Part shown: positions 40,164 through 47,233 of the stretch, piece by piece
Layout of the letters: each line of letters begins with the position of its first letter
Numbering within the stretch: position 1 is the first letter of the stretch
From: Arthrobacter sp. TPD3018
GTDB taxonomy: Bacteria > Pseudomonadota > Alphaproteobacteria > Sphingomonadales > Sphingomonadaceae
NCBI GenBank assembly: GCA_003075315.1
Contig: QDFQ01000001.1
Span: 1,469,998-1,533,997 of the forward strand
Direction of reading: 5' to 3'
DNA length: 64,000 nt
Translations under genes and position numbers: made by a program
Notes under the pieces: generated by a model
What the model was told of the DNA's origin: nothing
The model's database searches: none
What the model saw: only the letters and a program-made list of their open reading frames with translations

Positions 40164-40409
40164 CTATCCGCCGATCATGCCACTGATGCGCACCGCGCCG
40201 CCATCGTTGAAGACCCTGCCGGATACCATGCCGGTAATCCGAGCGCGGGCACCCTCTTCGACATAGACGTCGCCAGCGACCATGCCGCTGATGCGGACGT
40301 CGCAGCCCGGACGAATGACGACATCGCCTGCGACCATGCCGGCGATGCGACCGTCCTGATCCATTACGATATCGCCGGGGTGCATGCCCTTCATCGCGGC
40401 CTCGCTCAT
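40164..40409 (-). CDS. Mini beta-solenoid protein with 18-residue repeats (bactofilin/polymer-forming-like)
   Basis: An 81-residue protein built almost entirely of an 18-residue repeat: RIAGMVAGDVVIRPGCDV, RISGMVAGDVYVEEGARA, RITGMVSGRVFNDGGAV and RISGMIGG. The repeated G-V-x-G-x-V pattern is that of the bactofilin/polymer-forming domain, a small right-handed beta helix that self-assembles into filaments. Full bactofilins are usually 100-200 residues, so this would be a minimal version. The ATG overlaps the rmuC stop (TGATG arrangement), so it is made together with RmuC. There is no signal peptide or membrane helix. Confidence 0.7.
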   Translation of the reverse strand: MSEAAMKGMHPGDIVMDQDGRIAGMVAGDVVIRPGCDVRISGMVAGDVYVEEGARARITGMVSGRVFNDGGAVRISGMIGG

Positions 40410-41995
40410 TCGGCCGCGTCGGGGAGGCGCAGCACGTCGTCCCCATAGCGCGCCAGAGCTTCGACCGGTTCCGCAACGCCGATCTCGCGTGCCCCGGGTT
40501 CGATGTTGTATTCGCGAAGTTTACGTGCCGACACCAGCGCCCGGCTCTCAAAGCTGGACACGAAGCTGTTGTAATTGTTCACCGCCGTAGTGAGGCCGCT
40601 GCCGACCTTGCGGAGGTCTTCGCCGGCCTTGGCGAGACGGTCGTACAACTCCTTGCCCAGCGCGCCGATCGCGCGGGCTTCGCTGGCAAGCTTTTCCTGA
40701 CGCCACACCGCCGCGACGGTGCGGGCGATGGCGATGAGGTTCGTGGGGGTGGCGAGCAGGACCTTCTTGTCGAAGGCATAGTCCCACAGCCCCGCGTCAT
40801 GCTCCAGCGCGGCGGAGAGGAAGTGTTCGCCGGGGACGAACATCACGACATATTCGGGTGTGTCGTCGAATTGCGACCAATAGGCCTTGGCGCTGAGGCC
40901 GTTGATATGCGCACGCATGGATGCGGCATGGGCTGTGAGGCCGATATGGCGTTCGTTCTCGTCGACCGCACCGAACGCGTCCTGATAGGCGTTGAGCGAA
41001 ACCTTGGCGTCGATGATGAGCGACTTGCCGCCGGGCACGCGAACGATCGCATCGGGGCGCAGGCGGCCGCCCTCCCCGTCCGCGACACTGACCTCCATCG
41101 CGAAATCAGTGTGCTCGGCGAGCCCACAGGTTTCGAGCACGTTGCGCAGCTGCTGTTCGCCCCAGCGGCCGCGTGCCTTGGGCGCGTTGCGCAGCGCGTT
41201 GACGAGCTTGGCAGCTTCGCCCGAAACGCGCTCCTGGCCGAGGCGCATCTGCTCGATCTGGCCCTTGAGGTCACCAAAGGCGTCGCGGCGCTCGGCTTCG
41301 ACCTTGGCGACACCCTCTTCATAGCGCGCCAGGCGGTCGTTGACCGGCTGGAGCAGCGACTTGAGGTTGCTGCCGGCGAGCTCTTCGGACTGGCGGAAGC
41401 GTGCTTCGGCGCGGTCGAGGAACGCCTTTTGCGCGTCGGTCAACGCCTTGTTGGCGAGATCGTTGAACTGCGTCGCCATCATCTCCTTCGCCTCGCGCAT
41501 GTCGGCGAGGCGGGCTTCGAACGCCTCGCTCTGCGCCTGCATCGCGGCGAGATCGGCGCGGGCGGCATCGCGATCGGCGCGGATCGTGGCGAGTTCGCGG
41601 CGGAGCAGGTCGGCAGCGGCGAGGCTCTGGTCGATCTGCGCGCGGAGATCGATCAGGCGAACCTCGGCCGCCTCGACCTGCGCACCCGCGGCGGCGAGAT
41701 CGGCGCGCGCCGCATCGCGGTCGCTGCGAACGGCGAGGAGTTCGGTGCGCAGCGAATCCGCAGTGGCGATGCGATCGTCGACCTGCGCGCGCAGGCCGGC
41801 GAGTTCGCGCATCGCGTCGTTGCGTTCGCGCTCCACCGCGTCGCGCGTCCGGGCGACGAGCTCAGCGTCGGCGACCTTGCTCTGCGCGACCGCCAGATCG
41901 GCGGCGAGCCGGCCGCTGCGACGGGCCGCCAGCAGCCAACCAATCAGCAGGCTGGCGGCAAGCGCTAGAATGGCAACGACAAGCAACTGATCCAC
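40406..41995 (-). CDS. rmuC: DNA recombination protein RmuC
   Basis: A 529-residue RmuC. A single N-terminal membrane helix (about 3-22) is followed by a long coiled coil (about 30-230) and the RmuC nuclease-like domain (about 240-500), with KARGRWGEQQLRNVLE, RVPGGKSLIIDAKVSL and EYVVMFVPGEHFLSAAL. RmuC limits DNA inversions at short repeats. The coiled coil contains a 49-residue tandem duplication (residues 68-165). Translation starts at GTG (41995) 6 nt behind GAAGGGA. Its stop overlaps the small repeat-protein gene. Confidence 0.93.
   Translation of the reverse strand: MDQLLVVAILALAASLLIGWLLAARRSGRLAADLAVAQSKVADAELVARTRDAVERERNDAMRELAGLRAQVDDRIATADSLRTELLAVRSDRDAARADLAAAGAQVEAAEVRLIDLRAQIDQSLAAADLLRRELATIRADRDAARADLAAMQAQSEAFEARLADMREAKEMMATQFNDLANKALTDAQKAFLDRAEARFRQSEELAGSNLKSLLQPVNDRLARYEEGVAKVEAERRDAFGDLKGQIEQMRLGQERVSGEAAKLVNALRNAPKARGRWGEQQLRNVLETCGLAEHTDFAMEVSVADGEGGRLRPDAIVRVPGGKSLIIDAKVSLNAYQDAFGAVDENERHIGLTAHAASMRAHINGLSAKAYWSQFDDTPEYVVMFVPGEHFLSAALEHDAGLWDYAFDKKVLLATPTNLIAIARTVAAVWRQEKLASEARAIGALGKELYDRLAKAGEDLRKVGSGLTTAVNNYNSFVSSFESRALVSARKLREYNIEPGAREIGVAEPVEALARYGDDVLRLPDAAE
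41501..41794 (-). repeat. Two 147-bp in-frame tandem units inside rmuC
   Basis: Residues 68-116 and 117-165 of RmuC are copies of one 49-residue unit: LRAQVDDRIATADSLRTELL against LRAQIDQSLAAADLLRRELA, and RSDRDAARADLAA against RADRDAARADLAA. Forty-nine residues is exactly seven heptads, so the duplication keeps the coiled-coil register. It lengthens the arm between the membrane anchor and the nuclease-like domain. Confidence 0.75.
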
Positions 41996-42130
41996 GAACG
42001 TCCCTTCGAAAGGTCACAAAAGTCACGCCGAAGAGGGTGTTTTCCGTGACGATCCCTTGGCCTATGCCGGGAACATAGATCGAACGAAGCGTGTAGGACA
42101 GCCCCTTTTTCAATCCGACCGGCTGAGAGG

Positions 42131-42159
42131 TTGGACACGCGCGACCGGGCGGCTACGAT
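42131..42159 (+). promoter_or_regulatory. Candidate promoter of the SGNH-GH31 unit
   Basis: TTGGAC (42131-42136), a 17-base spacer and TACGAT (42154-42159) lie upstream of the GTG at 42189. The match to sigma-70 boxes is modest. The -10 overlaps an operator-like 14-mer in the same geometry as at the GH10 promoter. Confidence 0.4.
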
Positions 42160-42169
42160 AGCGCTCACA
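42156..42169. promoter_or_regulatory. LacI-type operator-like site A (xyl-box-like)
   Basis: CGATAGCGCTCACA matches the Xanthomonas xyl-box TGGTAGCGCTAACA, as I recall it, at 11 of 14 positions, including the central TAGCGCT. It begins 2 nt into the candidate -10 box of the SGNH-GH31 unit, 20 bases before the start codon. It is one of five related sites in this region. Confidence 0.5.
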
Positions 42170-42188
42170 AGAAGCAGGGGAGAATGTC

Positions 42189-42992
42189 GTGGGCAGTGGT
42201 TGGCTGGGTGTCATGGGCGCCGCAGTGCTGGTGTCGGGCGCGGTGCCCGCCGCGGCACAGGTCAGCGCCGCCGGCGATCCCTTTACAAGCGACCCGACCG
42301 GGATCGTCGCCGATCCCTGCCCTGCCCATCCCAAGGTTAGCTGGACCGAGCAGCAGCTGCACAATCTGACCCGCGATTTCGGGCAGCTATGCCGCTATCG
42401 TGCCGCCAATGCCGCGCTGACGGAACGCCCGCGGGTCGTGTTCGCCGGGGATTCGATCACGGACAATTGGATCAATTTCGATCCCGCCTTTTTCACCAAC
42501 GGCGTAATCGATCGCGGCATCGGCGGGCAGACGACGCCGCAGCTGCTGGTCCGCTTTCGCCAGGACGTAATCGATCTGCACCCGCAGGCCGTCCACATCA
42601 TGATCGGCACCAACGACATCGCCGGCAATACCGGAGCGGCGACGATCGAGACGGTGGAAGGGCATATCGCGAGCATGGCGGAACTGGCGCGGGCGCATGG
42701 CATCCGCGTGATCCTCGCCTCCGTACCGCCGGCGGGCGCCTTCCCCTGGGCGAAGGACAAGCAGCCGGTGCCGCAGATCGCAGCGCTGAATGCGTGGATC
42801 CGGGATTACGCCCAGCGCGAGGGGTTCACCTATGTCGATTATCATCCCGTGCTGGACGACGGACGGGGCGCGATGAAGCCGGGGCTGGCGAGCGACGGCG
42901 TGCATCCGACGGCGGCGGGCTATGCGGCGATGCGGCCCGTGGCGGAGGCGGCGATTCGCCGGGCGCTGGGTGGACGGGGAGCGGGCCGATGA
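42189..42992 (+). CDS. Secreted SGNH/GDSL-type esterase
   Basis: A 267-residue secreted SGNH hydrolase. A signal peptide (VMGAAVLVSGAVPAAAQ) comes first. Block I is VVFAGDSITDNW, block II has the Gly in GIGGQTTPQ, block III the Asn in IMIGTNDIAGN, and block V the catalytic Asp-His in SDGVHPTAAGY. This resembles platelet-activating-factor acetylhydrolase-like esterases; in this locus it probably removes acetyl groups from hemicellulose. Translation starts at GTG 42189, 6 nt behind GGGGAGA. It overlaps the GH31 gene by ATGA. Confidence 0.86.
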   Translation: MGSGWLGVMGAAVLVSGAVPAAAQVSAAGDPFTSDPTGIVADPCPAHPKVSWTEQQLHNLTRDFGQLCRYRAANAALTERPRVVFAGDSITDNWINFDPAFFTNGVIDRGIGGQTTPQLLVRFRQDVIDLHPQAVHIMIGTNDIAGNTGAATIETVEGHIASMAELARAHGIRVILASVPPAGAFPWAKDKQPVPQIAALNAWIRDYAQREGFTYVDYHPVLDDGRGAMKPGLASDGVHPTAAGYAAMRPVAEAAIRRALGGRGAGR

Positions 42993-45304
42993 AGCGCCTC
43001 GCCCTGATTGCCGCGCTGCTGGCCGGCAGTGCGCCCGCCTATGCACAGCGGCTGGCGACCGTCGAGCGCAATGGGGCGCTGGTGTCGATCGAGCCCTACG
43101 GACCGGGGATCGTGCGCGTGACGATCGCGACGGATCGGGCCCAAGCCGAAGGCCTGCCGGGATATGGCATTTCCGGCAAAAGCGACGATGCGGGCTGGGC
43201 CCGGCAGCGTGGTAGCGACGGCAGTGACGTCTTCGCCTCAAGCAACCTGCGCGTCACCGTGGCGGCGCAACCCTGGCCCAAGCCGCCAAGCCAGATGGAA
43301 CGCTATTTCGTCCCGTCTCTGCCGCCGGTGTCGATCCGCTTCGACCGCGCCGACGGCACGCCGCTGACGGCGATGACCGGGTGGGAGATGGCGCCGCACG
43401 ACGTGACCGGCGAGCATACGTTCCGTGTCGGCGCGACCTTCGCCGACACGCCCGACACGCATTATTACGGCCTCGGCCAGTATCAGGACGGCGTGCTCGA
43501 TCTGCGCGGGCGGACAATCGACTGCCGCCACGATTACGATCGCCCCGCCGGCGAAGCGGTATGCGTGCCGTTCATGGTGACGGACAAAGGCTATGCGATC
43601 CTGTGGGACAATCCGTCGGCGACGACGGTCTCGCCGGGGCTGCACAGCCAGACGCATCTGCAATCCAACGTCGGCGAGCGCGTGTCGTTCTTCGTCATCG
43701 CGGGGCGGACCAGCGACGATCTGTATGCGGGCTACGCCAGGCTGACCGGCTCGACCCCACTGCCGCCCAAAGCGGCATTCGGCCTGATCCAGAGCAAGGC
43801 GCGTTACGAGACGCAGGCGGAGCTGACCGCGGTGGCGGACGGCTATTGGCAGCGCCGCTATCCGCTCGACATCATCGTACTCGACTGGTTCTACTGGACC
43901 CGGATGGGGCAGCTGGACATCGACCGGACGGCCTTTCCCGACCCGGTTGCGATGAACGCCCATCTGAAGTCGCAGGGCGTCCGCAGCATCGTCAGCATCT
44001 GGCCGCGGTTCGAGAAGGAAAGCCGCTGGTTCGACACGCTCGCCGCCAAGGGCTGGCTGCTGCACGACGCGGACGGCAAGCCGGTGGACGGACTGCCGAT
44101 CCGGTCGGACCGGGCGGGGGCGCTGATCGACAGCACCAACCCGGACGCGCGCGCCTGGTATTGGGGCAAGATCCGCGACGATATCTTCAGCGCGGGCTTC
44201 GACTTCGCCTGGCTGGACGAGACCGAGCCCGATCTGGTGCCGGACGGCTTCCACTACGCGATCGGGACGGGCGATCGCTATCACAACGTCTTTCCGCTGC
44301 TGCATACGCTGAGCGTCGCGGAAGGCTCGGCACGCGACCGACCGGATATGCGCAATTTGATCCTATGCCGGGCGGCATATCTGGGGACGCAGGCGAACGG
44401 CTGTCTGTTCTGGTCGTCGGACGTGCGCTCGACGTGGGAGGCGTTGCGGCGGCAGGTGCCGGCGGGGCTGGGCATGACGGCGAGCGGCATCGCCTATTGG
44501 TCGAGTGATACGGGCGGGTGGCAGTGGCCCAACGGCCCGGCGGCCCAGCGCCCCGTGCTCCTCGATCCGGCGGGCGCGACCGCCATGGCGCCGTCGTATC
44601 GGGACTATCCCGAACTGTTCGTGCGCTGGTTCCAGTATAACGTGTTCACGCCGACGCTTCGCATCCATGGCCAGCGACCGGCGACGGCGATCTGGGACTA
44701 TGGCACGGCGGCCGAACCGGTGCTCGCCGCCTCGCTGCGGCTGCGGTATGAGCTGCTGCCCTATATCTATGCGTTGGGACGCCAGACCAGCCTGACCGGC
44801 GCACCGTTCATGCGGGCGCTGTTCATGGATTTCCCCAAGGATGCGACGGCCAAGACGCTGGGCGACGAATATATGTTCGGCCCCGCCCTCCTCGTCGCGC
44901 CCGTCACCGAACAGGGCGTGACCAGCCGCCGCGTCTATCTGCCCGCCGGGACGGACTGGTACGATTTGTGGACGGACAAGCGCTACGCCGGTGGCCAGTG
45001 GATCGACGCGGCTGCGCCGATCGAGCGCATCCCGGTCTTCGTGCGCGCCGGATCGATCCTGCCGATCGGGGACCAGGTGCAAAGTACCGCACGCGAGCAG
45101 GGGCTGGCCAAGGTCCGCGTCTATCCGGGGCGTGATGCGCGCTTCACGCTGTACGACGATGACGGGACGACCAACGCCTGGCGCACGGGGGGCGGACGCA
45201 GCGCGACATTGGTGTGGAACGACACCAGCGGCCGGCTGTCCGTAGAGGGACGGCTGCCCACCGGGCAGGCGCTGGACCCGTTGGTCATGGTGATCGGGCG
45301 GTAG
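42989..45304 (+). CDS. Secreted glycoside hydrolase family 31, probable alpha-xylosidase
   Basis: A 771-residue GH31 enzyme with a signal peptide (MKRLALIAALLAGSAPAYAQ), an N-terminal galactose-mutarotase-like domain (about 40-235), the TIM barrel, and C-terminal beta domains. The nucleophile Asp is in FDFAWLDETEPDLV and the acid/base Asp in YWSSDTGGWQWP; IVLDWFYWTRMG is also typical. The family includes alpha-xylosidases and alpha-glucosidases. The barrel and the hemicellulase context favour alpha-xylosidase (trimming xyloglucan side chains), but that is inference. The ATG overlaps the upstream esterase stop, with a GGGGAG site. Confidence 0.88.
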   Translation: MKRLALIAALLAGSAPAYAQRLATVERNGALVSIEPYGPGIVRVTIATDRAQAEGLPGYGISGKSDDAGWARQRGSDGSDVFASSNLRVTVAAQPWPKPPSQMERYFVPSLPPVSIRFDRADGTPLTAMTGWEMAPHDVTGEHTFRVGATFADTPDTHYYGLGQYQDGVLDLRGRTIDCRHDYDRPAGEAVCVPFMVTDKGYAILWDNPSATTVSPGLHSQTHLQSNVGERVSFFVIAGRTSDDLYAGYARLTGSTPLPPKAAFGLIQSKARYETQAELTAVADGYWQRRYPLDIIVLDWFYWTRMGQLDIDRTAFPDPVAMNAHLKSQGVRSIVSIWPRFEKESRWFDTLAAKGWLLHDADGKPVDGLPIRSDRAGALIDSTNPDARAWYWGKIRDDIFSAGFDFAWLDETEPDLVPDGFHYAIGTGDRYHNVFPLLHTLSVAEGSARDRPDMRNLILCRAAYLGTQANGCLFWSSDVRSTWEALRRQVPAGLGMTASGIAYWSSDTGGWQWPNGPAAQRPVLLDPAGATAMAPSYRDYPELFVRWFQYNVFTPTLRIHGQRPATAIWDYGTAAEPVLAASLRLRYELLPYIYALGRQTSLTGAPFMRALFMDFPKDATAKTLGDEYMFGPALLVAPVTEQGVTSRRVYLPAGTDWYDLWTDKRYAGGQWIDAAAPIERIPVFVRAGSILPIGDQVQSTAREQGLAKVRVYPGRDARFTLYDDDGTTNAWRTGGGRSATLVWNDTSGRLSVEGRLPTGQALDPLVMVIGR

Positions 45305-45317
45305 CGGCGCTGCGTCC

Positions 45318-45346
45318 TTGACGGCGGCGTCGGCGAGGCCAATGAT
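45318..45346 (+). promoter_or_regulatory. Candidate promoter of the GH10 unit
   Basis: TTGACG (45318-45323), a 17-base spacer and AATGAT (45341-45346) lie 29 bases before the GH10 start. The -35 matches five of six consensus bases and the -10 four of six. Operator-like site B begins 2 nt into this -10 box. Confidence 0.5.
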
Positions 45347-45356
45347 AGCGATAACG
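45343..45356. promoter_or_regulatory. LacI-type operator-like site B
   Basis: TGATAGCGATAACG matches the Xanthomonas xyl-box, as I recall it, at 11 of 14 positions and shares TGAT..CG.TA.C with sites D and E. It overlaps the -10 box of the GH10 promoter and ends 18 bases before the start codon, where a bound repressor would block transcription. Confidence 0.55.
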
Positions 45357-45374
45357 AAAGTTGGAGAGGCTATC

Positions 45375-46520
45375 ATGGCACCGCCGTCGCGACGCGAAAT
45401 CCTGGGGGGTGCGGCGCTCGCCGTCGCCGGCATGGCGGCGCCGGCCGCATGGGCCGCGCACCCTGCCGACAGTCTGGAGGCGATCGCCGCGCGCAAGGGG
45501 CTGCGCTTCGGATCGGCGATCCCATGGCAGCCGGGCTCCCCGCCGGGCCTGCCGGTCCGCGACCCAGCCTATGCGCGGCTGATCGCCCAGCAATGCGGGC
45601 TGGTCGTCGCCGAAAACGAGATGAAGTGGCAGCGGCTGCGCCCGGCGCCCGACGTGTTCGATTTCGCGCCCTTCGACACGATCGTCGGCTGGGCAGAGCG
45701 CAACGGCCTGGCGGTGCGCGGGCACAATCTGCTGTGGCATCAGCCGAAATGGCAGCCGAAGTGGCTGAACGCCTACGATTTCGGCAACCGGCCCCGCGCC
45801 GAGGGCGAACGGCTGCTGACGACGCATATCCGCACCGTGCTCGGCCGGTATGGCAGCAAGATCCGCAGCTATGACGTGGTCAACGAGGCGGTCGATCCGG
45901 CGGACGGCCACCTGTACGAAACCGCGCTGTCCAAGGCGATCGGCGGCGCGGAACCGACGCTGGACCTCGCCTTCCACACCGCACGCGCGGCGGCGCCGGG
46001 CGCGCAGCTGGTCTACAACGATTATATGAGCTGGGAACCGCACAACGAGGCGCATCGCGCGGGCGTGCTGCGGCTGCTCGAGGGGTTCCGGCGACGCGGC
46101 GTACCGGTGGACGCGCTGGGCGTGCAATCGCATCTCATCACCCAGAGCGCAGACGCCAGCGCCGATGTCGGGCGGTTGCAGGGCGAGTGGCGTCGGTTCC
46201 TCGATGCGGTGACGGGGATGGGCTATGCGTTGCTGATCACCGAGCTCGACGTGCGCGATAACAATCTGCCTGCGGACATTGCGGTGCGGGATCGCGCGGT
46301 GGCGGACTTCACCCGCGGCTATCTGGACGTGACGCTCGCCTATCCGCAGCTGCGCGACGTGCTGGTGTGGGGCCTCAGCGATGCGCACAGCTGGATTCCG
46401 GGCTTCGAGCCCCGCACCGATCATGCCGCGCGGCGCCCGACGCCCTATGATGCGGCGCTGCGGCCCAAGCCGATGCGGACTGCCATTGCGGAGGCCTTTG
46501 CCACGGCGCGTCCGCGCTGA
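45375..46520 (+). CDS. Secreted endo-1,4-beta-xylanase, GH10
   Basis: A 381-residue GH10 xylanase. The N-terminus carries a Tat-type signal (SRREILGGAALAVAGMAAPA), so it is probably exported folded. The TIM barrel has GNEMKWQ-like AENEMKWQRLRP, RGHNLLWHQ, the acid/base Glu in YDVVNEAVD and the nucleophile Glu in LLITELDVRDNN, followed by VWGLSDAHSWIPGF. It cleaves internal bonds of xylan. A GGAGAGG site lies 8 nt before the ATG. It has its own promoter with an operator-like overlap and is followed by a CBM-like gene. Confidence 0.93.
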   Translation: MAPPSRREILGGAALAVAGMAAPAAWAAHPADSLEAIAARKGLRFGSAIPWQPGSPPGLPVRDPAYARLIAQQCGLVVAENEMKWQRLRPAPDVFDFAPFDTIVGWAERNGLAVRGHNLLWHQPKWQPKWLNAYDFGNRPRAEGERLLTTHIRTVLGRYGSKIRSYDVVNEAVDPADGHLYETALSKAIGGAEPTLDLAFHTARAAAPGAQLVYNDYMSWEPHNEAHRAGVLRLLEGFRRRGVPVDALGVQSHLITQSADASADVGRLQGEWRRFLDAVTGMGYALLITELDVRDNNLPADIAVRDRAVADFTRGYLDVTLAYPQLRDVLVWGLSDAHSWIPGFEPRTDHAARRPTPYDAALRPKPMRTAIAEAFATARPR

Positions 46521-46566
46521 ACTGTTTCCGGACCGGCATGGAGCCGGCCGGCAATGAGGGGAGACG

Positions 46567-47148
46567 ATGATGAAGGCCATGATCGCACTCGCGCTCGCCA
46601 CGGTGCCGCTGAGCGCCGTGGCGGCGGGGCAACAGGCAGCGCCGGCGCAGGGGAGCATCTTCGACAAGGCGATCAACCAGCCCGGTATCGGGTGGAGCCT
46701 CTATGGTCCCGGCCAGACCGCCAAGCAGGTGCCGGCGGCGGACGTGCCCGGTGGGGCCGCCGTTCGGGTACAGGTGAGCAAGGCGGGCGCAAACGTGTGG
46801 GACGTCGGCGCGACCTATCCGACGATCAAGCCGATCGCGGCCGGCGATACGCTGCTCGTGATGGTCTACCTGCGCGCGCCCGAGGCCAAGGACGGTGCGA
46901 CCGTACCAATCCCGGTCAACGTCGGCGGCGCCGACGCCCCCTACCCGCAGGTCACCGGCGAGACGGTGAACGTCGGCGCGGGGTGGAAGCGCTATTTCGT
47001 GTCGGGCGTGTCGAACCAGGCGTTTGCCGCGGGCAAGGCGCGGATCGGCGTACAGCTGGCCGGATCGAAGCAGGTGATCGAGGTGGGGCCGGCGTTCCTG
47101 CTCGACCTGGGTGCCGGATTCGATCGGTCGAAGCTGCCGCACAACTGA
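46567..47148 (+). CDS. Secreted carbohydrate-binding-module-like protein
   Basis: A 193-residue secreted protein. A signal peptide (MIALALATVPLSAVAAG) is followed by one beta-sandwich domain with IGWSLYGPGQTAK, RVQVSKAGANVWDVGA, LLVMVYLRAPEA and the closing IEVGPAFLLDLG. This pattern resembles the CBM4/9/22-like modules often attached to xylanases, here encoded separately. I see no catalytic residues. It lies 46 bases behind the GH10 gene and ends at a strong terminator. It may present hemicellulose chains to the xylanase or the TonB receptor (inference). Confidence 0.65.
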   Translation: MMKAMIALALATVPLSAVAAGQQAAPAQGSIFDKAINQPGIGWSLYGPGQTAKQVPAADVPGGAAVRVQVSKAGANVWDVGATYPTIKPIAAGDTLLVMVYLRAPEAKDGATVPIPVNVGGADAPYPQVTGETVNVGAGWKRYFVSGVSNQAFAAGKARIGVQLAGSKQVIEVGPAFLLDLGAGFDRSKLPHN

Positions 47149-47156
47149 CGGATACG

Positions 47157-47193
47157 AAAAAGGGCCGGCTCCTCGATCACGAGGAACCGGCCC
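47157..47193 (-). terminator. Intrinsic terminator of the TonB receptor gene
   Basis: GGGCCGG (47162-47168) pairs with CCGGCCC (47187-47193), and CCTCG (47171-47175) with CGAGG (47180-47184) around a 4-base loop, with a 2x2 mismatch between them. In the minus direction it is followed by TTTTT (47161-47157), a standard terminator. Confidence 0.8.
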
Positions 47194-47203
47194 GACAAGG
47201 TGG

Positions 47204-47231
47204 AGGCGGCGGGATATCCCGCCGCCTTTTT
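47204..47231 (+). terminator. Intrinsic terminator of the GH10-CBM unit
   Basis: AGGCGGCGGGA (47204-47214) pairs perfectly with TCCCGCCGCCT (47217-47227) over a 2-base gap, followed by a T-run (47227-47231). It is a strong rho-independent terminator, back to back with the one for the convergent receptor gene. Confidence 0.85.
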
Positions 47232-47233
47232 CG

